From: Paraburkholderia phosphatilytica
Lineage (GTDB): Bacteria; Pseudomonadota; Gammaproteobacteria; Burkholderiales; Burkholderiaceae
Assembly: GCF_003443895.1 (NCBI RefSeq)
Contig: NZ_QQOA01000052.1
Location: forward strand, 1 to 45,366
Direction of reading: 5' to 3'
Length of the DNA stretch: 45,366 bases
The position numbers were made by a program, and so were the translations under genes. Shown piece after piece: positions 1 to 8,180 of the stretch. The number at the start of each line of letters is the position of its first letter. Position 1 is the stretch's first letter. Under the pieces are notes generated by a model. The model was given only the letters and a program-made list of their open reading frames with translations. It was not told where the DNA came from and did no database searches.

Positions 1-240
1 CGCGCTGCTGGCCGTCTGCACGATCGACGTACCGTCGTTCGCGTTCGACACACCCTGGTTAAGACCGTTGATCTGCGTTTGCAGGGTCGTCGAGATCGCG
101 AGACCAGCTGCGTCGTCCGCCGCGCTGTTGATCCGCTTGCCCGAGGAAAGGCGCGTGATCGCTTGCGAGAGCGCGTTGCCCGAACCAGTCAGGTTCTCTT
201 GAGCGACGAGCGAGCTGATATTGCTATTGATCGAAAGCAT
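1..240 (-). CDS. fliC: Flagellin, N-terminal part (gene runs off the left edge)
   Basis: The 80 visible codons begin MLSINSNISSLVAQENL and continue with LSSGKRINSAADDAAGLAIS, the conserved N-terminal D0/D1 region of bacterial flagellin, which packs as coiled helices in the filament core. The start ATG is at 240-238 and has a GGAGAGA ribosome site just upstream. Flagellin is exported through the flagellar type III apparatus and polymerises into the filament. The variable middle and the C-terminal D0 helix lie outside the window, so length cannot be judged. A sigma-28-like promoter precedes it. Other flagellin-like proteins, such as the hook-associated protein FlgL, share this end, but the match to FliC is much closer. 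Confidence 0.95.
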   Translation of the reverse strand, partial: MLSINSNISSLVAQENLTGSGNALSQAITRLSSGKRINSAADDAAGLAISTTLQTQINGLNQGVSNANDGTSIVQTASSA

Positions 241-314
241 GAAGTCTCTCCGTATACGCGACTTTGTGTTAGTCGCCAGGTGACGGAAGGCATGCGCCGC
301 CCGTCTTACCAACG

Positions 315-341
315 TTTACGGAATCTTTCCTGTCGCCTTTA
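315..341 (-). promoter_or_regulatory. Candidate sigma-28 (FliA) promoter of fliC
   Basis: On the minus strand TAAA (341-338) is followed after 15 bases by TCCGTAAA (322-315). This resembles the flagellar class III pattern TAAA-N15-GCCGATAA, with 5 of 8 matches in the -10 element. It would give a leader of about 70 bases before the flagellin start. The pattern and position fit, but the -10 is imperfect. Confidence 0.45.
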
Positions 342-459
342 GGCTCCCGGATTAAAACATGTGGATCAGCAATACTGAATTGCTAAGGCATGCTTATCGG
401 TACTTGATTCTGCGTTTTGATACTCGACCTTGATTCTGTTATTGCGAAGCAGGCAATAA

Positions 460-494
460 GGAAAATGCAGCAATTCTGTCTTGCTGCATTCTCC
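460..494. other. Strong hairpin in the fliC / LysR intergenic region
   Basis: A perfect 10-bp inverted repeat, AATGCAGCAA (464-473) and TTGCTGCATT (481-490), has a 7-base loop. It can be extended by three more pairs after one mismatch. Neither side has a clear T-run, so it is not an obvious intrinsic terminator. The 432-base gap between the flagellin and LysR starts (241-672) is AT-richer than its surroundings. Apart from this hairpin, the fliC promoter and a weaker 6-bp hairpin at 596-617, nothing else was recognised in it. Confidence 0.5.
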
Positions 495-672
495 TCAATT
501 TAGGGTCCAGGTAGAAATTTAAGCCTCCCTTAAGCTTTCGTATAGAAGCAGTCGCGTTATGGGGTTAGTCGAGCGAAGGAAGTCAATGCTCTAAGCGTCC
601 CCTAAGGTTGAGGGACGTATTCTGAAAAGTATTGCCTCCCTACGGCAGCCACGCATGTCGATTTAAAAATAA

Positions 673-1623
673 ATGAACAAGCTTGCGTCTATTCAGATGT
701 TTGTTGCGGTAGCAGAGTCCCTGAATCTTGGCGACGCGGCAAAGCAGCTTGGAGTCTCCAGTTCGGTGGTCACCCGCAGCTTGACTACGCTCGAGCAAGG
801 GCTAGGGGTGCGGCTTGTCAATCGCACGACCCGACACGTATCGGTCACGCCCGTCGGCAAGCGGTATCTCGATCACGCACGTGACCTCTTGCGTGTGCTC
901 GAAGAGATGGATGAGTGTGTCGCGGAGGCGACGCACAATCCGTCCGGTTCGCTACGTATTGCTGCATCCGCGTCGTTCGCGTCGACCGAATTGCCCAACC
1001 TGCTGGCGGATTACCGGTCTCACCATCCACGCATCGACTATGACCTCACGGTGTTCGACAACCTGTCGACGATCAACCCCTCCAGCTTCGACGTCTGCTT
1101 CTCCGCGGATCGCCGCCTGCGGGACTCGACGCTGATCTCCAAACCCATCGCGACAACGACCGATGTGATCGTTGCCACCCCTGCCTATCTGAAGCGCCGG
1201 GGTGCACCCCGTGTCCCGACCGATCTCTCGTCGCACGACATCCTGGTCGCGTCAGATGCACCGAGCCGCTACTGGGACTTCAAGGATAACGACGGAACGC
1301 AGCGTGTCGTGGTTCAACCGTTCATGAACATGCAGAGCCCGCTCGTGGTGAGACAGGCCGTCTGCGCGGGGCTTGGCATTGCGCGACTTCCCCGGTCGAT
1401 CGTCCAGCGCGAACTGTCGGATGGCGTGCTTTGCTCGCTGCTTTCCGATGCGGTGCTGTGCTCGGGCGAATGGACGGTCTGGATGCTGTACGTCAATCAG
1501 GTCCATTTGCCGCGGGTGGTGAGGGGTTTCGTCGACTTCGTCGTTGGACACTACGATGCGAAGGGGACCGCGGCTCTGCCTGCATCGACGGTCAGCGATA
1601 AACCGGCCACAATGTCGAAATAG
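673..1623 (+). CDS. LysR-family transcriptional regulator
   Basis: A 316-residue protein with an N-terminal winged helix-turn-helix (about residues 1-60, including AAKQLGVSSSVVTRSLTTLE and the wing LVNRTTRHVSVT), then a linker helix and a periplasmic-binding-protein-like effector domain (about 90-300). Length and order are normal for the family. The closest recognisable type is the CrgA/AaeR group, which starts MNKLASIQMFVAVAE. The effector is unknown. It lies 62 bases before, and on the same strand as, an amidohydrolase gene, which it may regulate, but no operator was found. No good Shine-Dalgarno precedes the ATG; the start was chosen because the conserved helix begins immediately after it. 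Confidence 0.9.
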   Translation: MNKLASIQMFVAVAESLNLGDAAKQLGVSSSVVTRSLTTLEQGLGVRLVNRTTRHVSVTPVGKRYLDHARDLLRVLEEMDECVAEATHNPSGSLRIAASASFASTELPNLLADYRSHHPRIDYDLTVFDNLSTINPSSFDVCFSADRRLRDSTLISKPIATTTDVIVATPAYLKRRGAPRVPTDLSSHDILVASDAPSRYWDFKDNDGTQRVVVQPFMNMQSPLVVRQAVCAGLGIARLPRSIVQRELSDGVLCSLLSDAVLCSGEWTVWMLYVNQVHLPRVVRGFVDFVVGHYDAKGTAALPASTVSDKPATMSK

Positions 1624-1685
1624 TCATCGCTCGCCGCTGCTGCGGTGCGCGAGTGTCATTCGATCGACTCGACCGGTATCCCGAC

Positions 1686-2876
1686 ATGAACAGCCTGCTG
1701 ATTCGCAACGTGCGCACGGGCGAGGGCACCGATTGCCCGCTGGACGTCCTCGTCGAGGATGACCGTATCGTCCGTATCGCACCGGCTATCGACGCAAAGG
1801 ACGTTTCAAAGGTCGAAGACGGCGCGGGCATGCTCCTGCTCCCCGGTCTCGTCGAAGGGCACACGCATCTGGACAAGACCCACTGGGGCATGCCGTGGTA
1901 TCGCAACGCGGTCGCACCGCGCCTGATCGACCGCATCGAAAACGAGCGGCACTGGCGGGCGACGAGCGGCCACGACGCCGGCGCGCAATCGCTCGCGCTG
2001 GCGCGTGCGTTCCTTGCCGCGGGTACGACGCGGCTGCGCACGCATGTCGACATCGACACCGATGCCGGCTTGCGGCATCTGCATGGCGTCCTCGCGACAC
2101 GCGAGATGTTGCGCGGGCAGATGGAGCTGCAGATCGTTGCGTTTCCGCAATCGGGCGTGCTGAAGCGGCCGGGCACCGATGCACTGCTCGCCGATGCGCT
2201 GCGCGCTGGAGCCGATCTGCTCGGCGGGCTCGATCCATGCGCAATCGAAGGCGATGCGGTGGCGGCGGTCGATCTGCTCTTCGGTCTCGCTGAGCAGTAT
2301 GGCTGCGGTCTCGACATTCACCTGCACGAGCGCTCGACGATGGGCGCGTATTCGCTCGACCTGATTCTCCAGCGCACCGCCGCGCTCACGATGCACGGCA
2401 AGGTCGCCATCAGCCACGGGTTCTGCCTCGGCGATCTCGCGGAACGCGAGCGCGATGCGTTGCTCGCGCGCATGGCCGAACTCGATGTCGCGCTGGTGAC
2501 GACCGCGCCCGCGTCGATCGCGGTGCCGTCGGTTGCCGCTTGCCGCGCGGCGGGCGTTACGGTCGTCGGCGGCAATGACGGGATTCGCGATACGTGGACG
2601 CCTTACGGCACGCCCGACATGCTCGAACGCGCGATGTTGATCGGCCTGCGCAACGATTTCCGGCGCGACGTCGATCTCGAGATCGCCCTCGACTGCGTGA
2701 CGCACAGCGCAGCGCGCGGTTGCGGCTTTGCCGGTTACGGGCTGTCGCCAGGCCATCGCGCGGATCTCGTGCTCGTCGATGCGCAAACGCCTGCGGAGGC
2801 TGTGGTCGCGCGTCCGGTCCGGAAACTCGTCGTGGCGGCCGGACGCATCGTCGCGCGAGGCGGGCATCTGATATGA
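1686..2876 (+). CDS. Cytosine-deaminase-like metal-dependent amidohydrolase
   Basis: A 396-residue enzyme of the amidohydrolase superfamily, in the CodA-like branch. Metal ligands occur in the expected order: H59-T-H61 (EGHTHLDKTHWG), H214 (IHLHERS), H244 (ISHGFCLGD) and D298 (GNDGIRDTW). The spacing is close to that of E. coli cytosine deaminase (61, 63, 214, 246, 313). These proteins hydrolyse the amidine or amide bond of cyclic nitrogen compounds such as cytosine, isocytosine, creatinine-like rings or ammelides; the substrate here cannot be named. The ATG at 1686 was chosen because the family starts near LLIRNVR. A GTG at 1653 in the same frame would add 11 residues. It follows the LysR gene and may be its target. 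Confidence 0.85.
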   Translation: MNSLLIRNVRTGEGTDCPLDVLVEDDRIVRIAPAIDAKDVSKVEDGAGMLLLPGLVEGHTHLDKTHWGMPWYRNAVAPRLIDRIENERHWRATSGHDAGAQSLALARAFLAAGTTRLRTHVDIDTDAGLRHLHGVLATREMLRGQMELQIVAFPQSGVLKRPGTDALLADALRAGADLLGGLDPCAIEGDAVAAVDLLFGLAEQYGCGLDIHLHERSTMGAYSLDLILQRTAALTMHGKVAISHGFCLGDLAERERDALLARMAELDVALVTTAPASIAVPSVAACRAAGVTVVGGNDGIRDTWTPYGTPDMLERAMLIGLRNDFRRDVDLEIALDCVTHSAARGCGFAGYGLSPGHRADLVLVDAQTPAEAVVARPVRKLVVAAGRIVARGGHLI

Positions 2877-2903
2877 AGGATGTCTGAGTAAAAAAACCAA
2901 GCT

Positions 2904-2944
2904 AAAAACAAAAACGGGAAACGCCGCGAACGACGTTTCCCGTT
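2904..2944 (-). terminator. Rho-independent terminator of the porin gene
   Basis: The inverted repeat AACGGGAAACG (2913-2923) and CGTTTCCCGTT (2934-2944) forms an 11-bp stem with a 10-base loop. On the minus strand it is followed by TTTGTTTTT. It lies just downstream of the porin stop codon at 2967. The opposing amidohydrolase gene ends at 2876, so its transcripts may also stop here, but the T-run favours leftward termination. Confidence 0.85.
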
Positions 2945-2966
2945 CTTCGAATCGGGTGCTGCCCGA

Positions 2967-4142
2967 TCAGAACTTGTGGCGGATACCGATGCGGAACGCG
3001 AGCTGGTTGTCTTCGTTACCCGAGGTATTGAAGTAGCTCGTGCTCGAACCGATCTGCGCCGGCACCTGCACGCCCTTCACCTTGCCGGACGCGCGCTCGT
3101 AGATACCGAGCAGGTACACGTCGGTGCGCTTGCTGAGCGCGTAGTCGACGCTCGCGTCGATCTGGTGCCAGTGCGCGCTGAACGAATCGGACGCATTCGA
3201 GTACGTGTAGCCGAGCGAGCCCGTGAAGGCCGGCGTGATCGCATACTTGCCGCCGATTTCATACGCGTTGTACGTCGTCTGCGCGCCGGCGGTCGGCTCG
3301 ATGTGCGTGTTGGTCCACAGCGCCCACACGGTTGCCGGTCCGAACAGATAACGGCCACCGACGCCCAGCGAGTGCAGGTCGCGCACCTGGCTGCCCGTCG
3401 CACCCGTGCTGAGGCCGAACAGCGCCGTCGAGAACGCCGGCGATGCCTGGCCCGGATAGCGGATGTCCGTGTAGGCGACGCCCGCGGCGATCGGACCTTG
3501 CGCGTAGTTCGCGCCCGCGCTCCACGCGCGCGACGAGCCGCCCGTGACCGTCGAGCCCGTGCCCGGCGAACCGGCGAACGCGCCCGCGGCGTTCGAGAAG
3601 CCGTACAACGCGCCGAACGTGAAGCCCGCGAAATTCGCGCTCGTGAACTTCACCGCGTTGTTGATGCGGCTCGACGTCAGCTGGTCGACGTCGTTCACGT
3701 GGTACGCGTAGTTGCCCGCGACGGTTTCGCCGCCGGTCGAGTACGCGCTGCCGAGGAAGTCCGTGTTGAACGTGTATTGACGACCGAAGGTCAGCGTGCC
3801 GACCGCGTCTTTCGACAGACCGACGTATGCCTGGCGGCCAAACAGCGCGCCGCCCTGGCCGAGGGCGCCGGTGCCCGTATTGAAGCCGCTTTCGAGCACG
3901 AAGATCGCCTTCAGGCCGCCGCCGAGATCTTCAGCGCCGCGCAGGCCCCAACGGCTGCCCTGGGCAACGCCGTCGTCGAATTTCGTCAGGCTGCTCGCGC
4001 CCGTCGAGGTCTTGCTGTTGTTGACGTAGCTGATACCTGCGTCGATCAGGCCGTACAGCGTAACGCTGCTCTGTGCATGTGCAGCGCCGGCGAACGTGGC
4101 GAGCACCGCGGACGTAGCGGTGGCGATGACTTTCTTTTTCAA
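2967..4142 (-). CDS. Gram-negative general porin (beta-proteobacterial trimeric type)
   Basis: A 391-residue outer-membrane protein. Residues 1-23 are a signal peptide ending AHA, followed by QSSVTLYGLIDAGISYVNN, the hallmark first strand of Burkholderia and Bordetella porins. The chain ends IGIRHKF with the terminal phenylalanine needed for outer-membrane insertion. The pore passes small hydrophilic solutes. The frame opens with a TTG codon: TTGAAAAAGAAA gives MKKK and has GGAGA six bases upstream. The only nearby ATG (4147) is out of frame and reads ATGCCTTGA, a two-codon ORF overlapping the start. A terminator follows the gene and a candidate Pho-box promoter precedes it. Such genomes carry many paralogous porins, so no symbol is assigned. 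Confidence 0.93.
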   Translation of the reverse strand: MKKKVIATATSAVLATFAGAAHAQSSVTLYGLIDAGISYVNNSKTSTGASSLTKFDDGVAQGSRWGLRGAEDLGGGLKAIFVLESGFNTGTGALGQGGALFGRQAYVGLSKDAVGTLTFGRQYTFNTDFLGSAYSTGGETVAGNYAYHVNDVDQLTSSRINNAVKFTSANFAGFTFGALYGFSNAAGAFAGSPGTGSTVTGGSSRAWSAGANYAQGPIAAGVAYTDIRYPGQASPAFSTALFGLSTGATGSQVRDLHSLGVGGRYLFGPATVWALWTNTHIEPTAGAQTTYNAYEIGGKYAITPAFTGSLGYTYSNASDSFSAHWHQIDASVDYALSKRTDVYLLGIYERASGKVKGVQVPAQIGSSTSYFNTSGNEDNQLAFRIGIRHKF

Positions 4143-4212
4143 GGCATTCTCCGAATAGATGGGATGCTGTCGCGGATGTCCTCCTCTGCGGGGGGATCAG
4201 GCGACGGCCGCA

Positions 4213-4246
4213 ACTTTATCGTCGGGGAACGAAAGGTTTATGACAG
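4213..4246 (-). promoter_or_regulatory. Candidate PhoB-dependent promoter of the porin gene
   Basis: Read on the minus strand, CTGTCAT (4246-4240) is followed at an 11-base offset by CTTTCGT (4235-4229), 12 of 14 matches to the Pho-box repeat CTGTCAT. Ten bases further is TAAAGT (4218-4213), a -10-like element at the spacing seen in E. coli phoA. The leader would be about 63 bases. The second half-site is the weaker one. Confidence 0.4.
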
Positions 4247-4355
4247 CAAGACTTCGTCATTACCGGTGTAGGCCGGTAGCCACACGCGGTTCGCGGATCT
4301 GGTGTATAGGCGCGCGCGGTGAGGTTCGCGCGCGTGTCGGATGCGTGACAGGCAG

Positions 4356-4388
4356 CGGATCGTGGTGCGTTGCGCACACCACGATCCG
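4356..4388. terminator. 12-bp hairpin after the deacylase gene
   Basis: CGGATCGTGGTG (4356-4367) and CACCACGATCCG (4377-4388) pair perfectly around a 9-base loop, 28 bases past the stop of the leftward deacylase gene at 4416. There is no T-run on the minus strand, so it may be a factor-assisted terminator or an RNA 3'-end stabiliser rather than a classical intrinsic terminator. Confidence 0.55.
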
Positions 4389-4415
4389 TGTTGAACGCTA
4401 AAACGGCAGCGCTTG

Positions 4416-5531
4416 TCAGGCGGACAGCAACGACCCGGTGCGGATCGGGTTCGCGCCGGCCACGCGCGCGATTTCCATTCCGGCGTTGGCGAAGCGCGAC
4501 AGATGGCGTGCGTACAGCACGCCGGACACGCTCGTCTTCAGCGTGACGACGTGGTCCGTCAATGGGTCGACGATGTCGGCGATCGCGGTGCCCGCTTCCA
4601 CGTGAATGCCGACCGGGGTGCGATACACGACCACGCCGCTGATCGGCGTGACGAGCGGCTCGGTGCCCGCGAGCGGCGTGGCAGGGAACGCGAGCGGCGG
4701 CAGCGGCGCGGCCGTGCCGTCGATCACGCCGCGCGCGGTCAGATATTCGATGATGCCTTGCGCGTCGCGCTCGGCAAATTCGTACGACACGTCGCGCTGG
4801 CTGCGCAGTTCGATGGTGACCGAGATCGACCCGTTCGGAATCGGGAAACGCTCGCCGAAGCGGGCGCGCAGGTCGGACCAGCAGAAGCTGTGGATTTCGT
4901 CGAACGGATTGCCGATCGAGTTTAGCGCGAGCAGCGACGCCTTCGAATCCAGATAACGTGCGAGCGGCTCGACCTCGGACCACAGCTCGGGGTTCGTGTA
5001 GAGATGCAGCGCGGCTTCCCAGTCGCAGTGCAGATCGAGCACGACATCCGCGTCGAACGACAGACGCTGCAGCGCGAGACGCTGCGCCTCGAGTTCGGTG
5101 CGCGGTTCGATCGCGTCGAGCGCTTCGCGCATCGTCGCGCGGATCGCGTTGCGGTTGTGCGCTTCGTCGCCCGTCAGCTTGCTCTCGATGCTGGGCAGCA
5201 CGAGCGCCGCGAGGTCGTGGAAATTGCGGTTGAAGTTCTGCGCGGTGTTCAGTTCGAAGCGGCCCGCGAACAGGCCGAGCATCTGCTGGTTCAGGCCGAT
5301 CGGATTCGCGACCGGCACGACGATCACTTCGCCGCGCATCTTGCCCGCGGCTTCGAGCGCGGCGAGCTTGCGGCGTAGCGCCCACGACACCAGCATGCCG
5401 GGCAGTTCGTCCGCATGCAGCGACGACTGGATGTAGATCTTCTGGCCGCCGGGCTGGCCGTAGTGGAAGCTCGTGATCGCGCGGCTCGTGCCGAGGGTGG
5501 GGGAAATCAGCGGATGGGTCTGGGTTTGCAT
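4416..5531 (-). CDS. Succinylglutamate desuccinylase / aspartoacylase-family zinc deacylase
   Basis: A 371-residue protein of the M14-like AstE/AspA family. The zinc-binding pattern is H39-x-x-E42 (SSLHADELPG) with the third ligand H168 (VLDLHCD). E241 (VTIELRSQ) is in the place of the catalytic glutamate. The C-terminal half (about 270-371) is the beta-barrel region, with PISGVVVYRTPVG and ADIVDPLTDHV. Such enzymes remove an acyl group from an N-acylated amino acid, but the predicted-deacylase subgroup lacks a defined substrate. The neighbouring cationic amino-acid binding protein gene on the same strand suggests amino-acid derivative use, although a terminator separates the two. No strong ribosome site precedes the ATG. 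Confidence 0.85.
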   Translation of the reverse strand: MQTQTHPLISPTLGTSRAITSFHYGQPGGQKIYIQSSLHADELPGMLVSWALRRKLAALEAAGKMRGEVIVVPVANPIGLNQQMLGLFAGRFELNTAQNFNRNFHDLAALVLPSIESKLTGDEAHNRNAIRATMREALDAIEPRTELEAQRLALQRLSFDADVVLDLHCDWEAALHLYTNPELWSEVEPLARYLDSKASLLALNSIGNPFDEIHSFCWSDLRARFGERFPIPNGSISVTIELRSQRDVSYEFAERDAQGIIEYLTARGVIDGTAAPLPPLAFPATPLAGTEPLVTPISGVVVYRTPVGIHVEAGTAIADIVDPLTDHVVTLKTSVSGVLYARHLSRFANAGMEIARVAGANPIRTGSLLSA

Positions 5532-5706
5532 GGCGTGTTACGCGGCCGCGCGCTGCGGCTGCGTGTCTCGATGTGTTGTCGTTGGCCGACGGGGAACGGG
5601 ACGGCGGCGAGCCGTCGAAGGGTTCGATCTTAGCCGAAACGCCCGCGCGGCACGACCCGGATGTGCTTGCGGCGCGCGCCTTGGGATTGTGGAATGCGGC
5701 GTTGCA

Positions 5707-5736
5707 AAAACAACGGGCTCCGCAAGCGGAGCCCGT
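5707..5736 (-). terminator. Rho-independent terminator of the amino-acid binding protein gene
   Basis: ACGGGCTCCGC (5713-5723) and GCGGAGCCCGT (5726-5736) form an 11-bp stem, which closes slightly looser in practice around a tight loop. On the minus strand it is followed by TGTTTTTGC. It is placed 46 bases after the stop at 5782, between that gene and the deacylase, which suggests separate transcripts. Confidence 0.85.
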
Positions 5737-5781
5737 CGGGCAAGCATCGCAACACGCGCGGCGTGGGCCGCGCGGCTGGAT

Positions 5782-6576
5782 TTAGCTGCCGTACACGTCG
5801 AAGTCGAAGTACTTCTTCTCGAGCTTCTTGTACGTGCCGTCCTTGATGATGTCAGCGATCGCCTTGTCGATCTTCGCCTTCAGGTCGGTGTCTTCCTTGC
5901 GCAGGCCGATACCGGCGCCGTTGCCGAGCACCTTCTCGTCGACGATGTCGTTGCCCGCGAAAGCGAAGCCGGCGCCGCGCGGCGTCTTCAGGAAGCCGAT
6001 TTCGGCTTCGACGGCGTCCTGCAGCGATGCGTCGAGGCGGCCCGACAGCAGGTCAGCGTAGACCTGGTCCTGGTTCTGGTACGACACGACCTTCGCGCCC
6101 TTCGGCTCCCAGTAGGTCTTCGCGTAGGTTTCCTGGATCGTGCCCTGTTCGACGCCGACCGTCTTGCCGGCCATGCCTGCCGGCGTCGGCTGGATCGTCG
6201 AACCCTTCTTCGCGACGAGGCGGGTCGGCGTGTTGAACAGCTTGCTCGAGAACGCGATCTGTTCCGCGCGAGCCGGCGTCATCGACATCGACGACAGCAC
6301 GCCGTCGAACTTCTTCGCCTTCAGGGCCGGGATCATGCCGTCGAAGTCGTTTTCGACCCACACGCACTTGGCGTTCAGGCGCTTGCAGATTTCATTGCCG
6401 AGGTCGATGTCGAAGCCCACGAGCTTGCCATCCGAACCCTTCGACTCGAACGGGGGGTAGCTGGCGTCGACGCCGAAACGGATGGTCGTCCAGTCTTTGG
6501 CTTGAGCGACGGTCGGAGCGACCACGGATACGGAGGCGATCAGGGCGACCGTCAGGGCCGCGAGCAGTTTCTTCAC
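5782..6576 (-). CDS. Periplasmic binding protein for cationic amino acids (lysine/arginine/ornithine/histidine type)
   Basis: A 264-residue solute-binding protein, SBP_bac_3 family. The signal peptide covers about residues 1-26 (MKKLLAALTVALIASVSVV... cleaved near AQA-KDW). The mature part shows the typical VDASYPPFESKGSDGKLVGF, DFDGMIPALKAKKFDGVLSSM and KTVGVEQGT segments of ArgT/HisJ proteins. It would deliver amino acids to an ABC permease. No permease or ATPase gene lies beside it, so its partner is elsewhere. The start codon is GTG (6576-6574) with GAGGAG seven bases upstream. The family call is firm; the exact amino acid is not. Confidence 0.92.
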   Translation of the reverse strand: MKKLLAALTVALIASVSVVAPTVAQAKDWTTIRFGVDASYPPFESKGSDGKLVGFDIDLGNEICKRLNAKCVWVENDFDGMIPALKAKKFDGVLSSMSMTPARAEQIAFSSKLFNTPTRLVAKKGSTIQPTPAGMAGKTVGVEQGTIQETYAKTYWEPKGAKVVSYQNQDQVYADLLSGRLDASLQDAVEAEIGFLKTPRGAGFAFAGNDIVDEKVLGNGAGIGLRKEDTDLKAKIDKAIADIIKDGTYKKLEKKYFDFDVYGS

Positions 6577-6936
6577 TGTTGTACTCCTCGGAGTGGTTCA
6601 AGGTGCCGTGCAGGCGGGTTGGTGCCGCGCGACACACCCGGTTTCCGTCTGTTCGGTCCGGGTTTGGTTGATGTCTGCCGGCCGGCGGCCAGCAGCGCGC
6701 GCCAAGCTTACCAAGAAAAAAACATTACGGGGCTAGTGAAACACCGGATGGCGAACGGCCGTGCACTGGCCTGGAAGGCGCATGCAGCCTCGCTTGGCGA
6801 GATTCGTGAAGGGAATTGTCAGGCTTTCGATGCGGAGGGCATGCGGCGGGAATGGCGATTCCCGCCGGGGCCAACGGGCTGAAACGCGTTGCGAGCCAGG
6901 TGGGTCACCCGGTGGAATTCGAACGAGCGTGTTATT
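6577..6936. other. 360-base intergenic region without a gene
   Basis: It lies between the start of the leftward binding-protein gene and the 3' end of the phn operon. It contains the GTG start's ribosome site, a T-rich stretch (minus strand, around 6715-6723) that may belong to the binding-protein promoter, and the hairpin at 6845-6866. No convincing -35/-10 pair and no open frame with a ribosome site was recognised. Confidence 0.5.
6845..6866. terminator. Hairpin downstream of phnM, possible end of the phn operon
   Basis: GGCGGGAAT (6845-6853) and ATTCCCGCC (6858-6866) form a perfect 9-bp stem with a 4-base loop, 70 bases beyond the phnM stop. There is no T-run, so strict intrinsic termination is uncertain; it may stabilise the 3' end of the phnGHIJKLM message. 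Confidence 0.45.
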
Positions 6937-8070
6937 TCAAACGATCCGCACCCCCGCCCGCCACGTTGCCCGCGGCACGGGCAGCGCATCGAGCATCGTC
7001 ACGCGCACGAAGTCGGCCCGCAGTCCCGGCTGGATCGACCCGCGGTCGGTCAGGCCGGCTGCCTGCGCGGGCGCCGACGAGATCGTCGTCACCGCGTGCG
7101 GCAAGGTCCAGCCGGCCTTGCTGACGAGTTCGAATGCGGCGGTCAGCAGGCTCGACGGCACGTAGTCGGACGAGAGAATGTCGAGCAGGCCGTGCTTCGC
7201 GAGCTCCAGCGCCGACACGTTCCCCGAGTGCGAACCGCCGCGCACGATGTTCGGCGCGCCCATGATCGTCGCGATACCGTGGCTGTGCGCGGCCTGGGCG
7301 GCCGCGTGCGTGGTCGGGAATTCCGACAGCACGATGCCTTCCGCCACCGCCTGCTCGACGTGCTCGACCAGCGTGTCGTCATGGCTCGCGACCGGAATCG
7401 ACCGCGCCTTGCAGCGCGCGACGATCTCGCGCCGGTGCGTATCCGCGAAACGCTCCTGCTCCTCCGCAAGCTCGGCGAGCGCTGCCGCTGCGAACTCGTC
7501 GGACCACTTGCCGTGCCGCTCCTGATACTTGCGCCATTGCTCGCGGTCGTGCCACTGCCGTTGCCCCGGCGTGTGATCCATCACCGACGCAAGCCGCAGC
7601 AGCGGATGATCCTTCAGGTCGTCGAAGATCTCGACCACGTCCGACGTCGCGATCTCGCAGCGCAGATGCAGGAAGTGCTCCGCACGCAGCAGATCGTGGC
7701 TCGCAATGCGTTCGAGCGTGGCGGCGCATTTCGTCATCAGCTCGCGGCCGCGCAGCCCGACGTTGCCGCGCGAACCGATCGCGAGCGCGTCGAACACGGT
7801 GGTGATACCGGCCGCCGCTACCTGCGCGTCGTGGATCACGAACGCGGCGTCCGTATTCCACACCACGCCGGGGCGCGGCGCGAGATGCTTTTCGAGGTTG
7901 TCGGTATGCAGCTCGATCAGGCCGGGCAGCAGGTAGTCGCCATGCCAGTCTTCGGCAACGGTCGCGGACGTCGATCCGGGCGCGACGTCGCGAATGACGC
8001 CGTCCTCCACGCGCACCACGCCGAGGAATGCTTCGTCCCGCGTGACGACGCGGGCATTCTTGATCAACAT
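6937..8070 (-). CDS. phnM: Alpha-D-ribose 1-methylphosphonate 5-triphosphate diphosphatase
   Basis: A 377-residue amidohydrolase-fold enzyme. In the C-P lyase pathway it removes pyrophosphate from the 5-triphosphate of the phosphonate-ribose conjugate, giving the 5-phosphate used by PhnJ. Visible motifs are LLPGLIELHTDNLEKH near residues 50-65 (metal-binding HxD), the HDAQVAAAGITTVFDAL segment, and SHDDT, IVRGGSHSGN and SSDYVPSSLL, all typical of PhnM. The ATG at 8070 was chosen because MLIKNARVVT is the family N-terminus; an upstream in-frame start at 8124 would add residues coded inside a tandem repeat. It is last in the phnGHIJKLM operon, 83 bases after phnL. Confidence 0.95.
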   Translation of the reverse strand: MLIKNARVVTRDEAFLGVVRVEDGVIRDVAPGSTSATVAEDWHGDYLLPGLIELHTDNLEKHLAPRPGVVWNTDAAFVIHDAQVAAAGITTVFDALAIGSRGNVGLRGRELMTKCAATLERIASHDLLRAEHFLHLRCEIATSDVVEIFDDLKDHPLLRLASVMDHTPGQRQWHDREQWRKYQERHGKWSDEFAAAALAELAEEQERFADTHRREIVARCKARSIPVASHDDTLVEHVEQAVAEGIVLSEFPTTHAAAQAAHSHGIATIMGAPNIVRGGSHSGNVSALELAKHGLLDILSSDYVPSSLLTAAFELVSKAGWTLPHAVTTISSAPAQAAGLTDRGSIQPGLRADFVRVTMLDALPVPRATWRAGVRIV

Positions 8071-8130
8071 CGACAGGCTCCGTTGGTTATCTCGTTCTGA
8101 CCGGCGAACCGCGACGGCGTTCATCGCCGT

Positions 8131-8180
8131 TTCAGTGCGCGTTCAGTGAATGCTCAGTGAATGTTCAGCGTCGGTTCAGC
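8131..8180. repeat. Five-copy 11-bp tandem repeat between phnL and phnM
   Basis: The core TTCAGTG (or CTCAGTG, TTCAGCG, TTCAGCA) begins at 8131, 8142, 8153, 8164 and 8175, an exact 11-base period. The repeat spans the phnL stop codon and the leader of phnM. The same core, TTCAGTGAA, recurs as a looser repeat at 19174-19246. Origin and role are unknown. Confidence 0.75.

Noticed and set aside
5473..6882. 469-codon plus-strand frame opposite the amino-acid binding protein
   Set aside because: It is antisense to a conserved gene with signal peptide and ribosome site, and its translation has no recognisable domain.
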